A model generated the notes under the pieces. The model saw nothing but the letters and a program-made list of their open reading frames with translations, was not told the origin of the DNA and did no database searches. A program made the translations under genes and the position numbers. DNA of 64,000 nt from Eulemur rufifrons (Eukaryota; Chordata; Mammalia; Primates; Lemuridae), in NCBI RefSeq assembly GCF_041146395.1, contig NC_090984.1:127910280-127974279 (forward strand), given 5' to 3'. Below, piece by piece: positions 47,140 to 60,448 of the stretch (position 1 is the stretch's first letter; every line of letters starts with the position of its first letter).

Positions 47140-47870
47140 GGACAATATTCTTAATTTAGTATCTGTCATTCCCTTTTAAGTATTTATACTTTTGCTGCAC
47201 AAGTATATATTTCTTAACAAAATATAATTTTGTTTAGCATGATATTTGACTTTACAGAAATTGTATAATACCATATACATCCTTCCAAGCTTATTTTTCT
47301 CACTCAAGTGTTTTAGATTTAGTTAGCTTGATACACATAATTTTAATTCATTCGTTTTAACTGCTGTGTAGTGTTCCATGGTTTAAATATATTATTTTTA
47401 TTCTGTATCATATTGATGAGCATTTAAACTGTTATCCCATCTACCCTATTACAAACAATGCTAAAATGAACACCAACTCTATGCCATACACTGATTTGCA
47501 AGCATTTATCTTGGCCGGTGGTTCTCAAACTTTGGAATGCATCAGAATCCCCTGAGGGTTTTGTTAAAACAGAGATTGTTGAATCCCACCCCCAGAGGTT
47601 CTGATTCATTTTCTAAAAGAGGTTTTTAAGTGATGTTGATGCTGCTGGCCTGAAGACCACACTTTCAGATCCACTGCCCTAGGATGTACATCCTGGAGTA
47701 AAATTGCTGGGTCAAATAATTGTGCATCTTCAGCTTTACCAAATTGTGCCAAATTGCTCTGCAAAGGAATTTTAATGATATGCTGTCCCACAACAAGCAA
47801 GTTGTCTTTCTCAAATCCACACCACACTTGATGTCACAACACGTTTAAGGTTTTACCAATCCAAAGAATA
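47140..47870 (-). mobile_element. old LINE-1 3' part, antisense, split by MER5A
   Basis: 'gctgtgtagtgttccatggt' and 'ttgctgggtcaaataattgt' are antisense L1M wording on both sides of the MER5A insert. Confidence 0.6.
47518..47682 (+). mobile_element. MER5A (hAT-Charlie) element
   Basis: 'ggtggttctcaaactttgga', 'tgcatcagaatcccctgagg' and 'cccacccccagaggttctga' are typical of MER5A. Inserted in the L1M fragment. Confidence 0.85.
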
Positions 47871-47879
47871 TGGAATTAT

Positions 47880-48176
47880 GGCCGGGCGAGGTGGCTCACG
47901 CCTGTAATCCTAGCAGTCTGGGAAGCTGAGGCGGGTGTATCATTTGAGCTCAGGAGTTCGAGACCAGCCTGAGCAAGAGCGAGACCCCATCTCCACTAAA
48001 AATGGAAAGAAATTCTAGGGACAACCAAAAATATATATAGAAGTACTCGGGAGGCTGAGTCAGGAGGATTGCTTTAGCCCAGGAGTTTGAGGTTGCTGAG
48101 CTAGGCTGATGCCATGGCACTCTAGCCCAGGCAACAGAGCAAGACTCTGTACCCCCCCCAAAAAAAAAACAACAAC
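47880..48176 (+). mobile_element. Alu (strepsirrhine type), sense
   Basis: Target duplication AATATGGAATTATG (47867-47880) and AATATGGAATTGTG (48177-48190). Part of the right-arm start is deleted. Confidence 0.93.
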
Positions 48177-48311
48177 AATATGGAATTGTGGTTTTCATTT
48201 GAATTTTTCTAATTACTAATGACGTTGGGCATCTTTTTATATATCTGTAGCCATTCAGGCTTGGTTTTCTGTTGTCTGCATTATCTGTTCATTCCTTTGT
48301 TTGTTATTAGG

Positions 48312-48770
48312 GTGTTTAACTTATGTCAAAAGACAAAATTACAACAAATTTAAAGATCCAATTAGCTTTTATTTGCGCTTCTAGAATTGGGCAACACCTC
48401 ACTCTGTGAGAATAGAATGAGTGTTCCAATGAACTGAGCAGAGAAGTCTGGCTTTATAGGCAGAAAAAATGCTGCAGAAAGCAGAAACAACACAAAAAAT
48501 GGATTGGCCATTTCAAAGTTACTTTCCTTATAGGGTTAAAAAAGAGGGAACTTCCTTACTATGCGACTCAGGTTGGTTGACTGGTATTCACCTGCTTTTT
48601 GGGAAACTGGTCTGTTTCAAAGTTCTATTTAATTGTGGCACTTAGCACAAGCAAACCCATTCTGGTTTGGCCTGGTCTACTGGGGCCTAGTGCAGGCGGC
48701 TAGTCCAAAACAGTGGCCTCCCATAAACCTTGTTTAACTCTTATATAGAGTAATAGTTACTAAACTGTCA
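48312..48770 (-). repeat. LTR-like segment, antisense
   Basis: Read on the minus strand there is CCTATAAAGCC near 48452 and, about 80 bp on, GCGCAAATAAAAGC near 48370, the TATA-to-polyadenylation spacing of an LTR R region. Ends not fixed; family not assigned. Confidence 0.45.
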
Positions 48771-48884
48771 TCTTTAGAACATGATGTGAGGACAATGCAC
48801 CTATAATACATTTTTGGGAAATTCAACATATATATTTACACTCAACTTATTATAATATAAAAATTTCTGTGTTATATCAACCTA

Positions 48885-49260
48885 AAAGTAAGAAGCTCAT
48901 AAAAAATTAATATAGAGCGTTTATTTGGGCCAAGGTTGAGGACAGTAGCCTGGGAAACTCTTCCAAGTTGCCTTGAGGAGCCTTCCAGGGAGCAAGGAAA
49001 AGTTCAAGATTTTAAAGAAATAAGGACAAATCAGGAGAGGGGACAATTACAAAAGTTGTTCAGCACGAATTCTCATTGGTTTACAGATACAACAGTGGTT
49101 AGCGATTGGCTATAGACTGTTGAACTATAGGGTGTGTGGCATTTTTATGGCTACTTGGCATCAGGTTAGTCTAGAACCTCATAGCAAGTGGCTTCAAGAG
49201 GTAATTATTTTGCTCAAGGGGGAGTGAGAGTGACCGCTGTTATATTTTAAATGCCTCTCC
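48885..49260 (-). repeat. second LTR-like or medium-reiteration repeat, antisense
   Basis: 'gaagctcataaaaaattaat', 'gcgtttatttgggccaaggt' and 'acagatacaacagtggttag' look like a retroviral LTR in reverse. Not assigned. Confidence 0.35.
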
Positions 49261-50095
49261 TGGCCTGATAGTTTAAAAGTGCTGGAATTTCTCAGATTAA
49301 AAGGGTTGTTTTTTTTTCTTTCTCAGTTATAATACGAGAAATAAGAATACAAAATTACATATGTATCACAATATACAAACTAACACCCCAAAACACAATA
49401 CTTAGAAAAGAAACTAAAAGGAAATATTCTATCACTGTATGTTCAAGTTTACAGATAGGTTTTTTTTTTATGGCTTTAAGTATGTACACTTTCTTCCAAT
49501 TTTCTATATTTTCAAATTTTTAAATTAAAATAATGAGGTTTCATATTCCATGGAGATTCAGCGCCACGCTAACACATAAAACAAAAGTCATGTATGTAAT
49601 ATTACCCTGAACATCCCTTAAATTGGGCTGTCTCTCAGAAAGTCCAATAGTGATTGAAGAAATGTTCAGGGTAATTTTGCAATACAACCCATTTTCTGTC
49701 TACCATTGGAATTATTGCTGTTTCTTCAGTTGAGTACCAGATAGAGCAACAGAAAAGCAACTGGATAACATAAGAAAAATCTACGTTGTATCTCTTCTTA
49801 GAATCACACTTAATCTAGTGAGATGATAATATCAGAGACACCCCAGAAACTGGGATCAGTGAAGAAAAAGCAGGTTTACACATTTCATCTCATGCTCACC
49901 CTATGGTTCATTGAGTGGAATGTTAGGCAGTATAATGCACCATTTAGACTGTTGCTTTCTCCCTCTCTTATTTTTGTGTGGCTAAGCTCATACAGTTGAA
50001 TTTGCATAAGCCAAATTTGTATATGAGGAGACTCCATTGTACATAGTTTGTTTATAATAGGGAAAAAGACACCTTTTTCAAAGGAACAGATATTC
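49261..50095. other. unassigned sequence
   Basis: No gene or repeat recognised. 'ccctgaacatcccttaaatt' and 'gttcagggtaattttgcaa' near 49604 and 49665 form a short imperfect inverted repeat. Confidence 0.4.
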
Positions 50096-50099
50096 TAGA

Positions 50100-50400
50100 A
50101 TACATAAATATATACATGCCCCCTGTTTTCATCATTTACTCAGTCATTCAACAAATATTGCATCTGCTATTTCCAGCACTGGGCTACATAATGGAAGAGA
50201 TAGAGGAAAAAGTAAAACAATCTCTGTCCCTACCCTCATGGCACTTAATCAATTAATCAATCAGTCAAATAAAAAATTATCCTGTGATAAAAAAGAGGTA
50301 CATAGATAGTATCTTGAGAACATATAATAAGGATATTGATGTACACTGAGGGTTTTAGAAAGGCTCCCTGTGAAAGTGACTACTGAGCTGGATAGGAAGT
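50100..50400 (+). repeat. L2-like remnant
   Basis: 'cattcaacaaatattgcatc', 'cagcactgggctacataatg' and 'ctaccctcatggcacttaat' in the order of the same family as 3745-3910. Confidence 0.5.
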
Positions 50401-50729
50401 ATGGGATGCTGTGATGTAAGCTGGAGCCAGATGACACTGCCTCATGAGAGCCAACAGTTTAATTTTCAGAAATTTTGAGACAGGTTTTAAATAGCCATTA
50501 TTAAACATTAAATTATGTAAACTTATAATTAAATTATATTAAAAACACAGATCATAAATACTCAAAACTCATCACTTCTTAGTTTTACATTTTACTCTTA
50601 TCTATGCTCTTGAGGTTATCAACTATGCATCTTTTCCCATTCTGAGTAGCAGAATGAAATCATCCTGTCCAGCACCTCTGCACTGCATATGCTACCTGCC
50701 CATTAGTGACTTAGTAGCCACGTCAGTTA

Positions 50730-51157
50730 TCAGATCGACTGTCACAGTGTCACAGTGCTTATGTTCAAGTAAATCTTATTTTACTTAATAATGGCCCCCA
50801 AGCTCAAGAGTGGTGATGCTGGCAACTCAGCTATGCCAAAGCCACAAAGTGCTTCCTTTAAGTGAAAAAGTGAAAGTTCTCAACTTAATAAGGAAAGAAA
50901 AAAAAAGTAGGCTGAGATTGCTAAGATCTACGGTAAGAACAAATCTTTCATCCATGAAATTGTGCACAGTATATTGTTATAATTGTTCTATTTTATTAGT
51001 TATTGTTAATCTTTTTACTGTACTTAATTTATAAATTAAACTTTATCATCAGTATGTACGTATAGGAAAAACATAATATAGGGTTGGGTACTATCTGAAG
51101 TTTCAGGCCTCCACTGGGGGTCTTGGAACATATCCCCTGAGGATAAGTGAGAACTAC
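50730..51157 (+). mobile_element. Tigger1-derived element with internal deletion
   Basis: Start of the Tigger1 transposase gene ('aagagtggtgatgctggcaa', 'aagtgcttcctttaagtgaa', 'gctaagatctacggtaagaa') is joined to the Tigger1/MER2 3' end ('ccactgggggtcttggaaca'). The open frame at 50810-51034 contains EKVKVLNLIRKEKKS of the helix-turn-helix domain. Not functional. Confidence 0.8.
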
Positions 51158-51835
51158 TACATCCATGGAAAAGCTGCTTCAGAGCAGTGACGAGTATAGA
51201 AGCAAGGCTGGAATGGGTTAGGAAGTGAGTAGGAAAAAAGAAAATAGAGACGCTTTTCCTTCTATTACAAAAAACAATTGTAGGAAATGTACTTACTTAC
51301 GTTGGCCTAAAAGAAAAATGTTGTGATTTTAACCAAATCAGAAATGTTAAATGAATTCAAGCTCCACTTAGGACAAAAGTTCACCTCAATTTATCCACGT
51401 AATTTTACCTAGTTCTCTGAGTTCCAGAGGATGAAACTAACTCTGGAAAAACACAATGGTTATAAAACAAAAACTCAAAGTAAAAAATAAATAAATATTT
51501 TTTAAAAACCACAACAGTAAGTTGTTACCACTGCCATTCCATTTAGGAAACAGCAATTCTACAAAGAAATTGTTACCAAAAAAAATTGCTGCAAAAAAGT
51601 CAGCTGGAGAAAGTGAAGCAAGAACGTCACTCTGCTGAGTCTTACCTGGCCCACCCCATTCTGAGTCGATGATTACCACCAGATGCAGGCAAAAGACATG
51701 GATATTTTTATCCAAATTTCATAAATAAACATAATACTATGAAAATCCTGAGTTTAAAACCCCAGTACAGCCAATAGAGTACTGTACCTTTGTTTTTATT
51801 TGCCTGAAATGGGAGCATATGCATCTTTAGCTTTT
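51158..51835. other. unassigned sequence
   Basis: No gene or repeat recognised. Confidence 0.4.
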
Positions 51836-52100
51836 AATGGTCACACCCTCCTCTCACTCTGTGTTCCATACAGAGGATGCCTTTCTTTCCTCGGATGCCT
51901 TTCTCTCATATCAAAAACCTTATCCAAGTTTCAGGTTGAGTTCTATCTACCAGTGAGTCTTTTCTGGTTATCACACCTTATTCGAGAAATCTTAGCATTT
52001 GTGCTTTTAATGTGTAATACTGCCAACTAGGCCTTGCTCTCAAATTGTTAAATATTTTCCACAAAAGATTATAAAGTTCTAGCACGTAGAGACTGATGCC
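51836..52100 (+). repeat. L2 LINE 3' fragment
   Basis: 'catatcaaaaaccttatcca', 'agtcttttctggttatcaca' and 'agcacgtagagactgatgcc' follow L2 order, worn. Confidence 0.45.
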
Positions 52101-52224
52101 TCATTCTTTCACGTTTCCAAGGCTCCTTGTATTCAAATTAAGTAGAGTACTGTAAACTATTAATAATTATAACTTATACTGCTCAAAGTCCCATTTTCAT
52201 CCCCAAATCTCCATTCTAAAATTT

Positions 52225-52445
52225 CTTTCAATAATAAGAGTTAACATTTATTGAGTGATACTATATAGCATTCACTGTTCAAGATACTTTTCACATATTA
52301 ACACACATAATCTTCCCAACAACCCTATGATATAGATACTACTATTCCTATTTTACAGATAAGAAAACTGAGGTACAGAAAGGCCAAGTGACCGACCCGA
52401 AGTCCCGCAATTAGTAAGTGGCAGAGTTGGGATTCAAACTAAGAC
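52225..52445 (-). repeat. MIR SINE, reverse
   Basis: 'agttaacatttattgagtga', 'attttacagataagaaaact' and 'aagtggcagagttgggattc' are the reverse complement of MIR. Confidence 0.85.
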
Positions 52446-52586
52446 TGACACAGGAGCTCACATTTCTAAATTTTTAGCAACACAAAAATAACTCTTACAA
52501 GGCCTGGTCCTCCCTGGCCTTGTTTTAAGATGTGCCTGGATAAGTAGCACAGTTTCACAGCCAGAATTTAAAGAAATTCTACTCTT

Positions 52587-52957
52587 AGGCGGGGCGCGGT
52601 GGCTCACGCCTGTAATCCTAGCACTCTGGGAGGCCGAGGTGGGCGGATCGTTTGAGCTCAGGAGTTCGAGACCAGCCTGAGCAAGAGTGAGACCCCATCT
52701 CTACTAAAAATAGAAAGAAATTATATGGACAGCTAAAAATATATATAGAAAAAATTAGCCGGGCATGGTGGCGCATGCCTGTAGTCCCAGCTACTCAGGA
52801 GGCTGAGACAGGAGGATCTCTTGAGTTCAGGAGTTTGAGGTTGCTGTGAGCTAGGCTGATGCCACGGCACTCACTCTAGCCTGGGCAACAGAGTGAGACT
52901 CTGTCTCAAAAAAAAAAAATAAAAAATAAATAAATAAAAAAATAAAAAAAAAAGAAA
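52587..52957 (+). mobile_element. Alu (strepsirrhine type), sense
   Basis: Target duplication AAAGAAATTCTACTCTT at 52570-52586 and 52958-52974. Long A/T tail. Confidence 0.95.
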
Positions 52958-52974
52958 AAAGAAATTCTACTCTT

Positions 52975-53421
52975 TTCTTTTCAAAAAGGGATAAAACATA
53001 GTGTACAGCAACACTTAACCAAATCCCCTTCCTTCTCCTGCGTTCTGTCCCCAGGCACTTCAATTCCAAGGCCTTTGTCTAGCGATCACTATCAGTTTTC
53101 CAGCCCCCAAAGGGAAAACCACAAAGGCATTCTTTTGACAGATGGCCCCAGGCTCCCTGCTGGCAAAGAGAATCCTTCCTTCAGAAATGTTTAGGATCAG
53201 TTGTCAGGGTGGGAGAGAAGGACATAAAGATACCCACAATCACCCCTAGAAAATTGCCCTGAGGTAATTTGCGGAGAAGGGAAACTTTGGCCAAGTACAA
53301 GTTTCTCCTCTGCAAAGTCCATCGAGAGAGTTGTTCAAAAGAAAAGTCTGGCCCACTATTTGCAATAGATTCTCTACATATTGAAACACAGTTATTTCTC
53401 TGGGGGTCACGAGCACTTCTA
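52975..53421. other. unassigned sequence
   Basis: Mixed composition; no gene recognised. Confidence 0.4.
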
Positions 53422-53422
53422 A

Positions 53423-53743
<321 letters not shown>

Positions 53744-53831
53744 AGACTTTGGCTTTCTTATCAGAAAAATGTTGATTCATACACAAACTTTGAGGAAACG
53801 CGTAAGTCACAGTCCTAAATTAAGAAACCCT

Positions 53832-54125
53832 GGCTGTGCGTGGCGGCTCAGGCCTGGAACCCTGGCGCTCTAGGCGGAGGCGGGAGGTCGCCCGAGGCCA
53901 GCAGTTCGAGATCCCCGAGCCGGGCAAGGCCCCGTCCCTACCTGGAGTCAGCGAGGCCGGCCGGGCGCGGCGGCGCCTGCAGCCCCGGCCACTCACGGAG
54001 GCCGACACAGGAGGCCAGGGCCTCGCTGGAGCCCAGGAGTCTGAGGCTGCAGCGAGCTGTGAGGACGCCACGACACTACTCTAGCCTGAGGGACAGAGCG
54101 AGACTCTGTCTCAAAAAGGAAAAAA
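53832..54125 (+). mobile_element. GC-enriched Alu, sense
   Basis: Alu architecture with many changes towards G and C ('gaaccctggcgctctaggcg', 'ccgggcgcggcggcgcctgc'). Target duplication AAGAAACCCT (53822-53831) and AAGAAATCCCT (54126-54136). Frames open across it (for example 53840-54154) are Alu-derived. Confidence 0.9.
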
Positions 54126-54136
54126 AAGAAATCCCT

Positions 54137-54324
54137 AAGGCGGAGGGATTGTGAGCTTTGTTGAATCACAACTTGTACGTTTTCTTAAGCCCCGGTCATG
54201 GCACTTAAGGAACACCGGAACCCGCTGTGCCAGTGGCGGCCCCCAGGTGGCGCTGCGGGGACAGCTAAGTGGGCCGCCTGCGCTCACTGCAGAGGCTGAT
54301 GGGGACGGGGATTCGATTTTAATT
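54137..54324. other. short GC-rich unassigned segment
   Basis: 'ccagtggcggcccccaggtg' and neighbours; too short to call a promoter. Confidence 0.35.
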
Positions 54325-56128
54325 TTTTTAAATTGTGGTAAATATGCTATCATAAAATTTGCCACCTTAACCATTTTTGAGTATACAGTTTGGTGGCATT
54401 AATTACTGTGCATTCTCAGTGTTTTGCAACCATCACTATTTTCCAAAACCTTTTTGTCACCCCAAACAGAAATTCTATAACCATTAAACAATAATTTCTC
54501 ATTCTCCCCTCTTCCTAGCCCCTGGTATCCTCAAAGCTACTTTCTGTTCCTATGAATACGCCTATTCTAGATACTTCATGAGTGGAAACATACACTATTT
54601 GTCCTTTTCTGTCTGGCTTATTTCACTTAGCATAATGATTTAATGTTCATCCATGTTGCAGCCTGTGTCAGAACTTCATTTATTTTCATGGATGGATAAT
54701 ATTCCACTGTATGGGATATCATACTCTGCTTACCCATTCCCCTGTTGGACACGTGGGTGGCTTCTACCTTTTGGGTACTGTGAATAGCGCTGCAGGACAC
54801 ACTGGCACACAAGCATCTGCTGAAGTCTGCTTTTAATTCCTTTGGGTATATACCCAGAAGTGGAGTTGCTAGCTCACTTAGTAATTCTATGATTAACCTT
54901 TTAAGGAATCAGCAAACACTTTTCTACAGCAGGTGTACCATTTCACAATCCTACCAGCACTGTACAAGTGTTCTAATTTCTCCATATTACCAACACTTGC
55001 CATTTCCCATTTTTTCTTTTTTTTCCTCAAAAAACTAAAACAGCCATCTTAGTAGGTGTAAAGCAGTATCACATGGTGGTTTTGATCAGAATTTTCTTAA
55101 AGACTAATAGTGTTGAGCATCTTTTCATGTACTTATTGGATATCTGTATATATTCTCTAGAGAAACGTCTATTCAAGTCCTTTGCCCATTTTCGAATTGG
55201 GTTGCCTGTTTGGTTGTTGTTGAGTTGTAAGTGTTCTTCATAGATTCTGGATATTAGTCCCATGTCAGACATAAGCTTGGTAAACATTTTATCCCACTCT
55301 GTAGGTTGTCCTTATATTTCCTTGATAATGTTCTTTGATGCATAGCAGTTTTAAATTTTGATAAATTATAACATCTATTTTTTCTCTTGTTGCTCATGCT
55401 TTTGGTGTCATACCTATGAATCCATTGCAAAATCAAAAGTCTGAAGATTAACTTCTGTTTTCCTCTAAAAGTTTTAGGGTTCTGGATTTTATATTTAGGT
55501 CATTGATCCATTTTGAATTAATTTCTATATATGATGTGAGGTAGGAGCTCCAACTTCATTCTCTACAATGTGGAAATCAAGTTATCCCAGCACCATCTGT
55601 TGATGAGACTATTCTTTCCCAATTGAATGGATTCAGTGTCTTGTCAACAATCTACTGGCCATATAGATCTATGGGTTTTTTCTGAACAATAAATTCTAAT
55701 TCATCAGTCTATATGTCTATCCTTATTCTAGTGCCACACCGTTTTGATTCCTGTAGCTTTGTAGTAAATTTTTTTTTTTTTTTTTTTTTTGAGACAGAGT
55801 CTCACTCTGCTGCCCAGGCTAGAGTGAGTGCCGTGGCGTCAGCCTAGCTCACAGCAACCTCAAACTCCTGAGCTCAAGCGATCCTCCTGTCTCAGCCTCC
55901 CGAGTAGCTGGGACTACAGGCATGCGCCACCATGCCCGGCTAATTTTTTCTATATATATTTTTAGCTGTCCATATAATTTCTTTCTATTTTTAGTAGAGG
56001 TGGGGTCTCGCTCTTGCTCAGGCTGGTCTCGAACTCCTGAGCTCAAACGATCCGCCCACCTCGGCCTCCCAGAGTGCTAGGATTACAGGCGTGAGCCACC
56101 GCGCCCTGCCTGTAGTAAATTTTGAATT
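54325..56128 (-). mobile_element. L1M LINE-1, antisense, ORF2 3' half and 3' UTR
   Basis: The plus strand shows antisense wording ('ggataatattccactgtatg', 'cctttgggtatatacccaga', 'gtcctttgcccattttcgaa', 'ctgtagctttgtagtaaat'). Frames are broken. An Alu splits it near its left-most ORF2 sequence. Confidence 0.88.
55774..56110 (-). mobile_element. Alu (young strepsirrhine type), antisense
   Basis: TGTAGTAAATTTT on both sides (55760 region and 56111-56123). Near-identical twin of 36618-36959. Confidence 0.95.
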
Positions 56129-56190
56129 GAGGAGGAGGAAGAAGAAGAGGAGGAGGAAGAGGAAGAAGGGGAGAGGAGGAGGAAGAGGCG
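56129..56190 (+). repeat. GAG/GAA purine tract
   Basis: 'gaggaggaggaagaagaaga' onward, about 60 bp almost purely purine, directly after the Alu target duplication. Confidence 0.9.
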
Positions 56191-58788
56191 AGTTGTTGAG
56201 AAAAAGCAGGACAAGGAATGGAAGACTAACTGCAGTTTTGGAAAATGATAGTTTTTTTTAAGTTGCTTCCAGCTACAGGGTGCAAAATTAAGAGAAAACA
56301 TCACTAGGACTTAATTTTGGATGGGGAATGAGATAGAGGCAAGTCTCAAGGACAAAGCTTCCATTTCTGGCTTACACAGGGTACTGAAGTTAGGACTGTG
56401 GGAAGAAGACTAAGTTTGCAGAAGGCAGTGGTGTGTGCATGTGTGTGCTGAGTTTGGTTTGGGGCAGACTAAGTTCAGATGCCTTTTAGAAATCCAAGGG
56501 AAGATGCCAAGCAGCTATGTGGAGATACAGCTGAGGACTTCAGGAGAGCACATGCTGAAGATCTGTGAGACATGTAATAGTAACCAAAACCATAAATGCA
56601 GATTTGACTTCCCCAGGACAGAATATGGCAGAAAGAGACCTAGGCCCCAAGAAATAAGACCAAATCCAGGAGAGCTATCCTATAGAAATCCAGTGGAGAT
56701 AGGATTTCAAAAAGTGCAGAGTATCACTGAAAAGTCAAAAAGCAAAAGGAACTGAAAAGTCCACTAGATTTAGCAAACTGTTGGTCACTGGTGACTTTAG
56801 CAAGAGTAATATTATTTTGTTGAAATAATATTGTTCCAAACCAGATCAGGGTAGGGTGGGTTAAGAAGTGACAGGTGGAGAAACTGAAACAGAAATAGAG
56901 CCCTTCCTAGAAGACAGACTGAACAAAGGGAGGAGGCAGATGGGAAAGGACCTGGAAAGAGATGAGAAGGCACAGGAAGGTCTACAGTTATGCAAATTTT
57001 ATCCTCATTTTAATTAAAATACGTACATATGATTTTTCAAAAATCAAACAATCCCAAACCCCGTACCCCTATTGCTGCTACCCTATGGCAATCCCTGCCC
57101 TCTATTTTAGTTTTGTTTTTTGGTACTTACCTCTGTATCTATAAGCCCCACCCTTACCTACTGACGTCCTACCTCAAGTCAATTAATCTCTTCCACATAC
57201 ACCCACCCCCAACACAAACGCACATACACTATCCTTCCTCTTATCTTCTCAATAAAGTCATACCCCACTTTCTAGTTAAACCAGCATTCACTGTTTTAAT
57301 TACCAGGACAACGTGCTGACACTTCACAACTGCTCTGAACTCTTATCACATCTCCAGCTCCCCAAGACCCAGCCCAGACATTTCCCCAGACACAGAGCAG
57401 GGCAACTGTGGGCTCATCTCCTCTATTTACTTCCTCTCGGGACCACAGTCTTATACTGCCTATTGCCCAGTGCTGGAAAGCAATAGCCTCGTGTATTTTA
57501 CCCAGTTTCATCATGGATGGTGGGAATGTAAGTCCATTAGTAGTTGCTCTGCCTTGGCCAGAAGTAGAAGTCTAGACTGTCTCCTAGTACCGCTGTTTCT
57601 AGAAGGGCATCACCCACTTTCAAGACAGTCTAAATGAGACCTGTTCTCATTTGCCCTTTTCAGAAAATACACCTCAAGGCTTTTGCAGTATAGAAAAGGG
57701 TAGTGAGCTGGCTGCAGGTGCTGGGGAAGGGCTGTGTGCACGTAACTACCACAGACTGGGAGCGATCACCCTATTCTCAGCCCCCTTCACTTCCCCACTC
57801 CCAGAGGGACCTGGTGGCTCTAATTCTTGAGATTTCCATGGTTTTGAGGCTCAAACTGGCATATTCCTTGACCTTCCCTCTCAGGCACTTACCTTTCCTG
57901 CTAAATCAAAAGACACTTCCACCACTTTCTTTCCAGTTTCCAAAATGTCATCTTTTCTACACTCTAGTCTATCTCATTCTTTTTGTCTATATATATGGAT
58001 ATACATACATGTGAGCGCGCGCGTACACACACACACGCACATAACAACACTCATTTCAATAGGGTTTCAGGAAAGAATGCACATTCAGTTAATCATGTTT
58101 CAACAAAGGTCAGGTTTGAACTGTTTGTTTCAAATACGAAAGACTTCAAAATGTTTGAGATCCTATAAAAAGATTCACTTGAGAGGATGAGGTTGACTAT
58201 ATAAGAGAGAAAAGACATACATAAACTTTTTCTAAAGCCAGAAGATCAAATTCAAGCCAGAGAAAACATACTTTCTAATAAGAACAAAAAAAGTATATCA
58301 CATGTAAATTAACAACTTTGGCCACATTTGAAAAGATTTATTAATATTTATAAATCTAAAGAATCCTAAGGAAAATAATTATCTTCTCCTAAATAGAAAT
58401 TCAGCAATATGCCATGAAATTATTGAAATCAATACAAAAGAATAGTGAAAAGAAAGTATTTAATTTTCTCCTGCTTAATCATAAAAAGCGGGGAACTATA
58501 AAGGGCTTCTCTGTTAGCCTCAAGTATTTGATGCATAAAAATGTCCTATGTAGCTATACAACCTGCACTGGACCTCCCGGAGCACAGCACAGTTCCCGTA
58601 AGAGTTAGTTTGTTTTGACACTTTCTTTATATTCTGTGGGACAGAGACCATACACTGTTCAGCATGGGATCCATAGGTTAACATGGAAAAGTCTGAATTT
58701 AATAATTCCAAAACACTGTACAACACTGTATCCTGGGGAAGTAAATAAATCTATATAAACAGAAATTTTGGGTGTTGATTGCGTAATT
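56191..58788. other. long stretch without a recognised gene
   Basis: Mixed AT-rich DNA. The open frame at 56435-56755 (106 codons) has no recognisable domain and no splice or promoter context. Nothing else found apart from the dinucleotide tract at 58014-58042. Confidence 0.4.
58014..58042. repeat. alternating purine-pyrimidine tract (GC/CA)
   Basis: 'gcgcgcgcgtacacacacac' and 'acgcacat': strict alternation that can favour Z-DNA. Confidence 0.85.
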
Positions 58789-58799
58789 CAAATTTTTGC

Positions 58800-59086
<287 letters not shown>

Positions 59087-59097
59087 CAAATTTTTGC

Positions 59098-60129
59098 ATT
59101 CTGAACACATCAAAGACACTATCACATACAAAAATGACCTAAAGCACAGTTTTGCTGTCTACGCACTTCTCTATAAAAATGGAAGTCTGCAAAAAATCAT
59201 AAATTATGGAAGAGATTTGAGTTGTAATAGCTTATCAACAATTTACTACATAAAAAATGAGTATATCACCTTAATCTAAAAATTTTAGAACTACATTATG
59301 AAACCTAGGCTGTAGTTTCTGTACTTGCTATAAATGATTTTGGTTTTATCCAAAGTGGGTTATGTGTCCAAACCTAACAAATATTAAATTACAAATTTCC
59401 TCCATTAAAAACTCTAATATTTTACACTTCTAATAGAAGGCAGCCTATAAATATATAAAGCTAAAATTTCAAAATGTAAAAAGTTCTTTATTCACAGAAA
59501 GGAAAAACTCTTTCATAAGGAAGAATGTCATTTGCAAGCAAAAAGGATTAATAATTATTAGTGATTATTCATTTCTGCAGGGACAGAAATAACTAGAAGG
59601 AGGTTAAAAGGTTTTATTTTTACATCTTGTCATGTAAAATTATGATTAAATATAACATAAATGTCTCCCTATTCAGCAAAGATAAACAAGTATTCTCATA
59701 AAAATATAGTAAGAGTTGAAAATATTTGCTGGTAGACAACACTACTGATTTTGCATAATTTTGCACTCCACATTGTTGGGCCAATGAAGTTTTTTACCAG
59801 TGATCTAAATCAATACTGCAATTGGAAGTTTATGGAACTATAAGCATAATACATTATATTTTTGTGATAACTTTCTGGTTTGTATTGATTAATGATGGTC
59901 ATTTCTAATGACTTTTCCTAAAATGTTTTTGAATACTTAAAAATTAACTCTATTACTATCAAAAAAAATTACTCTCAGTTGTCTATACCAATTCATATCA
60001 AAAGCACACCTAATTTTGTTTAATGGACATTAAAGAAAATAGGAAAAGTGCCCAGTTCTATTAAAAGTGCATATTCCCTTTAGTGTGAAGTGTTGTAAAA
60101 TTTTACTTATTTCAAAATTAACCTAGAAT
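59098..60129. other. unassigned AT-rich sequence
   Basis: No gene or repeat recognised. Confidence 0.45.
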
Positions 60130-60335
60130 CATTCATCCAATGTTTTTGAGCACCTACTATTTGCTAAGCACTGCTCTAGGTACTCAGGATATAGTGGTGA
60201 ATGATTCAGAATTCTTATATGGCTTACTGTTAATATTTGAGGGTATTGGGGGAACAGACAATAAATGTGAAAACAAAAAGATGATTTCAGATAGTGACAA
60301 GCCCTGTGAAAAAAAGAAAAGAAAAAAGGAAAAAA
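60130..60335 (+). repeat. L2-like remnant
   Basis: 'gagcacctactatttgctaa', 'gcactgctctaggtactcag' and 'cagacaataaatgtgaaaac' in family order. Confidence 0.55.
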
Positions 60336-60448
60336 AAAGCAGGCAATGGGGAGGGCCACTTTAGATTGGCTGGTCAAGGTTGCTATGGTGGTCATCAGTG
60401 TTGTTCACTAAATACTTCTAGTTGTCCTAAGCACCAGCAGTATTGCAC

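Noticed and set aside
53836..54154. Frames of 80-104 codons near 54 kb
   Set aside because: They are translations of the GC-enriched Alu.
56435..56755. 106-codon frame at 56.4 kb
   Set aside because: No recognisable domain, no promoter, splice or poly-A context; length is compatible with chance.
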